DNA of 30,211 nt, taken from UBA3775 sp964572955. GTDB lineage: Bacteria; Bacillota; Clostridia; Lachnospirales; Lachnospiraceae. The DNA is taken from assembly GCA_964572955.1 (NCBI GenBank), contig CAZNGY010000021.1, positions 1 through 30,211 of the forward strand. The letters are read 5' to 3'. Position 1 is the stretch's first letter; every line of letters starts with the position of its first letter. Below, piece after piece: positions 25,071 through 30,211 of the stretch. The notes under the pieces were generated by a model that was not told where the DNA came from, ran no database searches, and saw only the letters and a program-made list of their open reading frames with translations. The position numbers and the translations under genes were made by a program.

Positions 25071-25086
25071 CAATCAGTGGTATTAT
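25058..25086 (+). promoter_or_regulatory. clpB promoter overlapping CIRCE
   Basis: TTGCAA (25058-25063), a 17-bp spacer and TATTAT (25081-25086), with TGn extended -10 bases at 25078-25080. The -35 hexamer lies in the CIRCE spacer and right arm, so bound HrcA would exclude RNA polymerase. The predicted leader is about 78 nt. Confidence 0.75.
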
Positions 25087-25170
25087 GGTCACAGTTAATA
25101 AGATTAATTAACAATAAAATCCGCAGAACAACCAGATAATTATATGTGGGCGCGGGGAAAGAGGTATGTA

Positions 25171-27771
25171 ATGAACATAAATAAGTTTACTCAAAAATCC
25201 ATGGAAGCGATTCAGGAGTGTGAAAAACTTGCGTATACTTACAGCTCTCCTGAAATGGATCAGCAGCATCTTCTTACGGCACTTGTTACAATTGAAGACA
25301 GTCTGATTGCCCAGCTTATCGAAAAAATGGACATGAGACTTTCTGAGTTTATAAACAGATGTAAAAGGGAACTTGAAAAACTTCCTAAGGTGTTAGGAAA
25401 TAATAAACTTGGGGTAAGTATGTCTTTAAACAAGGCACTTCTTATGGCAGAAGATGAAGCAAAAAAAATGGGAGATGAATATGTTTCGGTTGAGCATATA
25501 ATGCTCTCAATAATTGCAAATGCCAATGCGGGAGTAAAGTCAATTTTTACGGAGTACGGATTAACAAGGGAAAGATTTTTGAAAGTGTTGGCAGAAGTAA
25601 GAGGTACAAAAAGAGTGGAGAATGATAACCCGGAGGCAACATATGATACTTTATCCAAATATGCAGTAAATCTTGTTGAAAGAGCAAGGGAACAGAAACT
25701 TGATCCCGTTATCGGAAGAGATGGTGAAATAAGGCATGTTGTAAGAATTCTTTCAAGAAAAACAAAAAACAATCCGGTGCTTATCGGCGAGCCGGGTGTC
25801 GGAAAAACGGCTGTTGTCGAGGGACTTGCCCAAAGAATTGTCAGGGGTGATGTACCTGAGGGATTGAAGAATAAAGAACTGTATTCTCTTGATATGGGTG
25901 CCTTGATAGCAGGTGCAAAATACAGAGGTGAGTTTGAAGAAAGGTTAAAAGCTGTTCTTGATGAAGTTAAAAAGAGTGAAGGCAGGATAATACTTTTTAT
26001 TGATGAACTTCATACGATAGTGGGTGCAGGAAAGACTGATGGTGCAATGGATGCCGGTAATATGCTTAAACCGATGCTTGCGAGAGGTGAACTTCACTGT
26101 ATCGGTGCGACAACTTTGGATGAATACAGAAAGTATATAGAAACGGACCCGGCATTGGAAAGAAGATTTCAGCCTGTAATGGTTGATGAGCCTACGGTTG
26201 AGGACACCATATCGATTTTGAGAGGCTTGAAAGAAAGATATGAAGTTTTCCACGGAGTGAAAATAAATGATTCAGCCCTTGTTGCAGCGGCAACACTCTC
26301 AAACAGATATATTTCCGATCGTTTTCTTCCGGATAAGGCAATTGATCTTGTAGATGAGGCATGTGCACTTATAAAAACAGAACTTGATTCAATGCCGGCA
26401 GAGATGGATGAGCTTCAAAGAAGAATTATGCAGCTTGAAATAGAAGAGGCGGCTCTGAAAAAAGAGGAAGATAATCTTAGCAGGGAACGTCTTGAAGATC
26501 TGCAGAGAGAACTGGCATCGTTAAGAAGTGAATTTAGTATAAATAAAGCAAAATGGGATAATGAAAAAAATGCGGTTGACCGTATAGTAAGGCTGAGGGA
26601 AGAAAGAGACGAAATTAATAAACAGATTCAAAAGGCTAAACAGGATTATGATCTTAATAAAGCAGCAGAACTTCAATACGGCAGACTTCCTCAGATCCAG
26701 TCGCAAATATCACAGGAAGAGGAAGCTGTGAAGAACAGGGAAATGTCTTTGGTACATGAAGCTGTATCGGAAGAGGAAATCGCAAAGATTGTGTCCAGAT
26801 GGACAGGAATTCCGGTATCCAAGCTTAATGAAAGCGAAAGGAAGAAGATATTGAATCTGCCTGACACACTTCATGAAAGAGTTGTAGGACAGGAAGAAGC
26901 GGTAATAAAGGTTTCTGAAGCAATCATAAGAAGCAAGGCAGGAATAAAAGATCCCTCAAAACCAATTGGTTCATTCCTTTTTATGGGACCTACCGGTGTT
27001 GGTAAAACAGAGCTTGCAAAGGCACTTGCCAAAAATCTCTTTGATGATGAAAATAACATTGTCAGACTCGATATGAGTGAATATATGGAAAAACATTCTG
27101 TGGCGAGACTTATCGGAGCACCTCCGGGATATGTGGGATATGATGAGGGTGGACAACTGACGGAAGCGGTAAGAAGGAAACCTTATTCTGTTGTACTTTT
27201 TGATGAAATGGAAAAGGCACATCCGGACGTGTTTAATACACTTCTTCAGGTATTAGACGACGGACGAATAACCGATTCCAAAGGAAGAACCGTTGATTTC
27301 AAGAACACGATAATAATATTGACATCCAATCTTGGTTCACAGTATATCCTGGACGGAATAGATGCCGGCGGAAATATAAGTGATGAGTGCAAACAACAGG
27401 TTGAAAATGAGCTGAGAATGAAATTCAGACCTGAATTTTTAAATCGTCTGGATGAAACAATAATGTTTAAACCGTTGACAAAAGAAAATATATCTGACAT
27501 TGTGAAACTCATTATATTTGAAATAAACGGAAGACTTGAGGAAAAACAGTTGAAAGTTAAACTGAGTGAAGCGGCAGAAAAACAGGTGGTTGAGGCTGGA
27601 TATGATCCGATATTCGGAGCAAGACCGTTGAAGAGATACGTTCAGCAGACAGTTGAAACACTTGCGGCAAAGTGTATTTTGGGAGGAAATGTCAATACCG
27701 GAGATACTTTGGTGATTGATTATGACGGTAACGAATTTTTATGTAGAATTTGTGAAAAGGAAATAAACTAA
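25171..27771 (+). CDS. clpB: ATP-dependent disaggregase ClpB
   Basis: A Hsp100 chaperone that, with DnaK, pulls proteins out of aggregates. The 866-residue protein has a double Clp N-domain (1-145) and AAA-1 with Walker A GEPGVGKT at 206-213. A coiled-coil middle domain (about 400-530, Glu/Lys/Arg heptads) follows. The middle domain is long, which marks ClpB rather than ClpC. AAA-2 has Walker A GPTGVGKT at 606-613 and LDMSEYMEKHSVARLIGAPPGYVGY. No ClpP-binding loop is evident. I chose the ATG at 25171, preceded by AAAGAGG (25158-25164), which begins MNINKFTQ as in the family; an ATG at 25144 would add nine residues. The CIRCE-overlapping promoter indicates HrcA heat-shock control. Confidence 0.97.
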   Translation: MNINKFTQKSMEAIQECEKLAYTYSSPEMDQQHLLTALVTIEDSLIAQLIEKMDMRLSEFINRCKRELEKLPKVLGNNKLGVSMSLNKALLMAEDEAKKMGDEYVSVEHIMLSIIANANAGVKSIFTEYGLTRERFLKVLAEVRGTKRVENDNPEATYDTLSKYAVNLVERAREQKLDPVIGRDGEIRHVVRILSRKTKNNPVLIGEPGVGKTAVVEGLAQRIVRGDVPEGLKNKELYSLDMGALIAGAKYRGEFEERLKAVLDEVKKSEGRIILFIDELHTIVGAGKTDGAMDAGNMLKPMLARGELHCIGATTLDEYRKYIETDPALERRFQPVMVDEPTVEDTISILRGLKERYEVFHGVKINDSALVAAATLSNRYISDRFLPDKAIDLVDEACALIKTELDSMPAEMDELQRRIMQLEIEEAALKKEEDNLSRERLEDLQRELASLRSEFSINKAKWDNEKNAVDRIVRLREERDEINKQIQKAKQDYDLNKAAELQYGRLPQIQSQISQEEEAVKNREMSLVHEAVSEEEIAKIVSRWTGIPVSKLNESERKKILNLPDTLHERVVGQEEAVIKVSEAIIRSKAGIKDPSKPIGSFLFMGPTGVGKTELAKALAKNLFDDENNIVRLDMSEYMEKHSVARLIGAPPGYVGYDEGGQLTEAVRRKPYSVVLFDEMEKAHPDVFNTLLQVLDDGRITDSKGRTVDFKNTIIILTSNLGSQYILDGIDAGGNISDECKQQVENELRMKFRPEFLNRLDETIMFKPLTKENISDIVKLIIFEINGRLEEKQLKVKLSEAAEKQVVEAGYDPIFGARPLKRYVQQTVETLAAKCILGGNVNTGDTLVIDYDGNEFLCRICEKEIN

Positions 27772-27780
27772 TGAAAATAA

Positions 27781-27809
27781 TGGACAAAAATTCTTTATTC
27801 TGATACTAT
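27781..27809 (+). promoter_or_regulatory. Candidate promoter of the mannanase gene
   Basis: TGGACA (27781-27786), a 17-bp spacer and TACTAT (27804-27809), with TGn extended -10 bases at 27801-27803. It lies ten bases after the clpB stop. The predicted start near 27816 falls in the left part of an inverted repeat. Confidence 0.5.
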
Positions 27810-27811
27810 AT

Positions 27812-27850
27812 CTAATCAGAAAGTGAGAGTATGTGCTCTGACCAGATTAG
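27812..27850. promoter_or_regulatory. Inverted repeat at the mannanase transcription start
   Basis: CTAATC (27812-27817) and GATTAG (27845-27850) flank an inner GTGAGAG/CTCTGAC pairing with one mismatch. The T-run after it is weak (TTTAT), so an operator or 5'-leader stem at the start site is as likely as a clpB terminator. Confidence 0.5.
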
Positions 27851-27877
27851 TTTATAATAAAGAAATGGGGAATGAAT

Positions 27878-28987
27878 ATGTTTAAAAAAGCAATGGCAGT
27901 AATTCTCTCCGCATCAATGTGCTTTTCAATGTTTACGGCATGCGGTAAGGATAATAATACTGACGCAGGTTCTTCAAATGGTGGTGATGGAACTTCTACG
28001 GAACAGGCAGCGGGAAGCTGGGGGGATTATAAATTCGATACAACGAAGAATCTTTCAAATCCGAATGCGTCAGACAAAGCAAATGCAGTATATAACTGGC
28101 TTTGTTCGATTGAGGGCGAATATATAATTTCAGGCCTTCAGGAAATGTGCGGCGACAGTGGCAGTCCTGAATTCACATGGGTAAAAAATGAAACCGGTGA
28201 TCTTCCGGCACTCAGGGGACTTGATTTTATTAATGGTGACTATGAAGGTGTCGTAAGAAGGTCAAAAACATGGGCAAAGCTTAATACCATGATTTCAATA
28301 TGCTGGCACATGGGTGTTCCTGGAGATGTGGATGGAGGATATGACAGCTCAAAAGGAAAATATGAAGGTCTTTTGGAGGCGTTAAATGATCCTGACAGCG
28401 AAGGATATGCACAGATAGTTGCCGATATAGATAAGGCAGCTCCTTATTTACAGGAACTTAGAGATGAAAACATAGTCGTATTATGGAGACCGTTCCATGA
28501 ATTTGACGGTAAGTGGTTTTGGTGGGGAAAAGACGGTTCGGAAGCATTTGTAAAACTTTGGCAGCTTATGTATGACAGATATACAAATGTTTATGAACTT
28601 GACAATCTTATCTGGGTGCTTGGATATGCAGGAAATTCTTCTCCGGGTGCGGATGCATGGTATCCGGGAGATGAATATGTTGATATTATTGGTGCGGATT
28701 CATACTCTGAATATGCTTCAACAAACGGATATTCGGTAATGTATGAAGAGCTTACTGAGAATCGTGCGGATTCAGGGAAGCCTGCTGCACTCCATGAATG
28801 CGGCAATCTTCCAAATATCGGTTCACTTCAGCAGAACGACATTAACTGGCTTTGGTTCCTTGTATGGCATTCAAATTATATTGAAAATGAAGAAGTAAAC
28901 AGTTTCGCAACCGTATATTCGACATTTAATTCGGATTATGTTTTGACATTGTCAGAAATGCCTGATTTCAGTTCGTTTGATAAGTAA
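27878..28987 (+). CDS. Secreted GH26 endo-beta-1,4-mannanase lipoprotein
   Basis: The N-terminus is a lipoprotein signal peptide: MFKKAM, a hydrophobic core, then lipobox FTAC with Cys22. A Ser/Gly/Asn-rich linker of about 25 residues follows. The catalytic domain has GH26 landmarks: the acid/base Glu208 in WRPFHEFDGKWFWWG and the nucleophile Glu307 in ALHECGNLPN, plus NLIWVLGYAG between. GH26 enzymes mostly cleave beta-1,4-mannans (galactomannan, glucomannan), with some lichenase or xylanase members, so mannanase is the favoured call. At 369 residues it is a single domain without a visible carbohydrate-binding module. The ATG at 27878 has GGGG seven bases upstream; one at 27872 is too close to it. 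It should be anchored on the outer face of the membrane after Lgt processing. Confidence 0.92.
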   Translation: MFKKAMAVILSASMCFSMFTACGKDNNTDAGSSNGGDGTSTEQAAGSWGDYKFDTTKNLSNPNASDKANAVYNWLCSIEGEYIISGLQEMCGDSGSPEFTWVKNETGDLPALRGLDFINGDYEGVVRRSKTWAKLNTMISICWHMGVPGDVDGGYDSSKGKYEGLLEALNDPDSEGYAQIVADIDKAAPYLQELRDENIVVLWRPFHEFDGKWFWWGKDGSEAFVKLWQLMYDRYTNVYELDNLIWVLGYAGNSSPGADAWYPGDEYVDIIGADSYSEYASTNGYSVMYEELTENRADSGKPAALHECGNLPNIGSLQQNDINWLWFLVWHSNYIENEEVNSFATVYSTFNSDYVLTLSEMPDFSSFDK

Positions 28988-28997
28988 GGAAAAGTAT

Positions 28998-29726
28998 ATG
29001 AGTAAAGAAGTAATTATTACCGGAGCAAGCGGAGAAATCGGTTTTGCGGCAGCAAAAAAATTTGCATCGGAAGGATTCAATCTTTATCTTACGGGTTTTA
29101 GTAATTATGAAGGGCTTTGCTGTGACAGCGAAGCCCTTTCGAATTTATACAAAGTTAAGATAAAAACATATAAATGTGATGTGTCAGATTATTCTGAGGT
29201 GAAAAATGTATGTAAAAAAATTCTGTCGGAAACTGAAGAAGTTGAACTATTGGTTAACAATGCCGGAATGTCTGTTGTCGGGCTTGATCAGGATATGAAG
29301 GAAGAAGAGTGGATGAAGCTTTGCAATACGAATCTTTCATCAGCCATGTATTTTTGCAGAAATCTTGTACCCTCAATGGTAAGTAGAAAGAGAGGAAAGA
29401 TTATAAACATATCTTCAATGTGGGGAGTATATGGAGCATCATGTGAGGCGGCTTATTCAGCAACGAAAGGTGGAATAAATGCATATACAAAGGCTTTGGG
29501 AAAGGAACTTGCTCCGTCCGGAATATCAGTAAATGCAATTGCGTTCGGAGCCATTGATACGAAGATGAACGGTCATTTGTCGGATGAGGAAAAGAGTGTG
29601 CTGTGTGATGAAATTCCTTTCGGAAGAATGGCGACGGCAGATGAGGCGGCAGATATGGTATATAATGTATATTGTGCTCCAAACTACATGACGGCACAGG
29701 TTATAGGGTTTGATGGAGGATATTAA
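28998..29726 (+). CDS. SDR-family oxidoreductase (FabG-like)
   Basis: A 242-residue classical short-chain dehydrogenase/reductase. It has the cofactor motif TGASGEIG (8-15), NNAG near residue 90, catalytic Ser140, and Tyr153-x3-Lys157 in YSATKGG. The C-terminal GFDGGY is typical of FabG-like members. Such enzymes use NAD(P)H to reduce carbonyls. FabG-type acyl reduction and sugar or polyol oxidation are both possible, and the neighbour gives only weak guidance. I chose the ATG at 28998, with AGGA seven bases upstream; a TTG at 28977 would overlap the mannanase gene. It lies 10 bp after that gene's stop, so the two are probably cotranscribed. A very stable hairpin (29110-29138) lies inside the coding sequence. 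Confidence 0.88.
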   Translation: MSKEVIITGASGEIGFAAAKKFASEGFNLYLTGFSNYEGLCCDSEALSNLYKVKIKTYKCDVSDYSEVKNVCKKILSETEEVELLVNNAGMSVVGLDQDMKEEEWMKLCNTNLSSAMYFCRNLVPSMVSRKRGKIINISSMWGVYGASCEAAYSATKGGINAYTKALGKELAPSGISVNAIAFGAIDTKMNGHLSDEEKSVLCDEIPFGRMATADEAADMVYNVYCAPNYMTAQVIGFDGGY

Positions 29727-29915
29727 AGATTCATTGTGTAGATTTTTGTACTATATGAATTGATATTGGTAAAAGTACACAGCAAAATGTACAGCATAAG
29801 AGTGTATATTTTGTTAAAAACGTCATAAATGAGCTGAAAAAATAATTCAATATACAAATTAAACAAAATATCGGTCGGCAATTTGGGAAATTAAGATATA
29901 GAAAAAAAATGGTGT

Positions 29916-29951
29916 TTCGTATATTATAACGAAGTAGCATAAAGATATGCT
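29916..29951 (+). promoter_or_regulatory. Palindrome and leader hairpin before the ABC ATPase gene
   Basis: TTCGT/ACGAA (29916-29920, 29929-29933) flanks a TATTATAA -10-like core. A 6-bp hairpin AGCATA-AAGA-TATGCT (29936-29951) follows, ending 12 bases before the ribosome binding site. No good -35 is visible. The rest of the 250-base gap (29727-29915) is AT-rich with no clear terminator or gene. Confidence 0.4.
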
Positions 29952-29977
29952 CAGAAGAATAATTAGGAGGCTTAGTA

Positions 29978-30211
29978 ATGGCTAGTTTAAAATTACTTAA
30001 CATTAACAAAACATATCCAAACGGATTCGTTGCCGTTAAAGAATTTAACCTTGATATTAAAGATAAGGAATTCATCATTTTTGTAGGACCTTCAGGTTGT
30101 GGTAAGACAACAACACTTCGTATGATTGCAGGTCTTGAAGAAATTACATCCGGTGAATTATATATCGGCGATAAGCTTGTAAATGACGTAGAACCAAAGG
30201 ATAGAGATATT
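29978..30211 (+). CDS. Sugar ABC transporter ATP-binding protein (MsmK/UgpC/MalK type), 5' part
   Basis: Only the first 78 codons are in the window and the frame stays open to the end. The start MASLKLLNINKTYPNGFVAVKEFNLDI and the Walker A loop GPSGCGKTTT (about residues 37-46) are followed by LRMIAGLEEITSGELYIGD and a VNDVEPKDRDI segment. This is the hallmark of CUT1-family sugar ATPases such as MsmK, UgpC and MalK. TAGGAGG (29964-29970) precedes the ATG. In Firmicutes one such ATPase often serves many separately encoded sugar permeases, which fits its lack of permease genes upstream. Use of mannan products is plausible but inferred from proximity only. Confidence 0.9.
   Translation, partial: MASLKLLNINKTYPNGFVAVKEFNLDIKDKEFIIFVGPSGCGKTTTLRMIAGLEEITSGELYIGDKLVNDVEPKDRDI

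Noticed and set aside
27771..27803. Ten-codon frame starting in the clpB stop (TAATG overlap)
   Set aside because: It is very short, its ribosome binding site is loosely placed, and it overlaps the candidate mannanase promoter; it is likely chance.
29731..30078. Minus-strand 115-codon frame near the window end
   Set aside because: It overlaps the start of the ABC ATPase gene, has low-complexity AT-driven composition, no recognisable domain and no good ribosome binding site.

Overview
The window is a low-GC Gram-positive chromosome segment. It most likely comes from the Clostridia, family Lachnospiraceae. This is inferred from the division-cluster order with two class B PBPs, the ThrH-type phosphatase, a CIRCE-controlled clpB, a secreted GH26 mannanase and strong purine-rich ribosome binding sites. 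I cannot fix genus or species. All 23 main genes lie on the + strand, in a compact, mostly housekeeping arrangement. No rRNA, tRNA, CRISPR array, insertion sequence or prophage gene was seen.

Region 1 (1-2132) holds ychF and lgt, closed by a clear intrinsic terminator. Region 2 (2133-13342) is the division and cell-wall (dcw) cluster: mraZ, rsmH, ftsL, two class B penicillin-binding proteins, murD, ftsW, divIB/ftsQ and ftsZ, with a terminator after ftsZ. A promoter and 10-bp-phased TGGNG boxes before mraZ look like the MraZ autoregulatory operator. mraY, murE, murF and murG are not in the cluster. Between ftsQ and ftsZ, three complementary hexamers could form two mutually exclusive hairpins.

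Region 3 (13343-19184) holds glmS, which has two candidate promoters around a long inverted repeat and no recognisable glmS ribozyme. It is followed by ilvA (threonine ammonia-lyase with an ACT domain), a formate/nitrite-family transporter and a MATE exporter. Between ilvA and the transporter is a self-contained unit: an extended -10 promoter, a 12-codon ORF with six leucines, and a strong terminator. It could be an amino-acid attenuator, a small RNA or a tiny hydrophobic peptide gene, and it is the most novel-looking element here.

Region 4 (19185-24894) looks like a signalling module. It contains a membrane hybrid histidine kinase (HisKA, HATPase, degenerate receiver, true receiver, HPt), a DegV-family lipid-binding protein, a receiver-GGDEF protein with a second decayed GGDEF domain, and a ThrH-type phosphatase. 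A 9-bp perfect inverted repeat with a third half-site flanks a -10 hexamer just before the kinase gene.

Region 5 (24895-30211) holds clpB behind a CIRCE element that overlaps its -35 box, then a secreted GH26 endo-mannanase lipoprotein gene with an SDR oxidoreductase gene 10 bp downstream. The window ends in the 5' part of an MsmK/UgpC-type sugar ABC transporter ATPase gene. Mannan hydrolysis and sugar uptake would fit together, but that link is inferred from proximity only.
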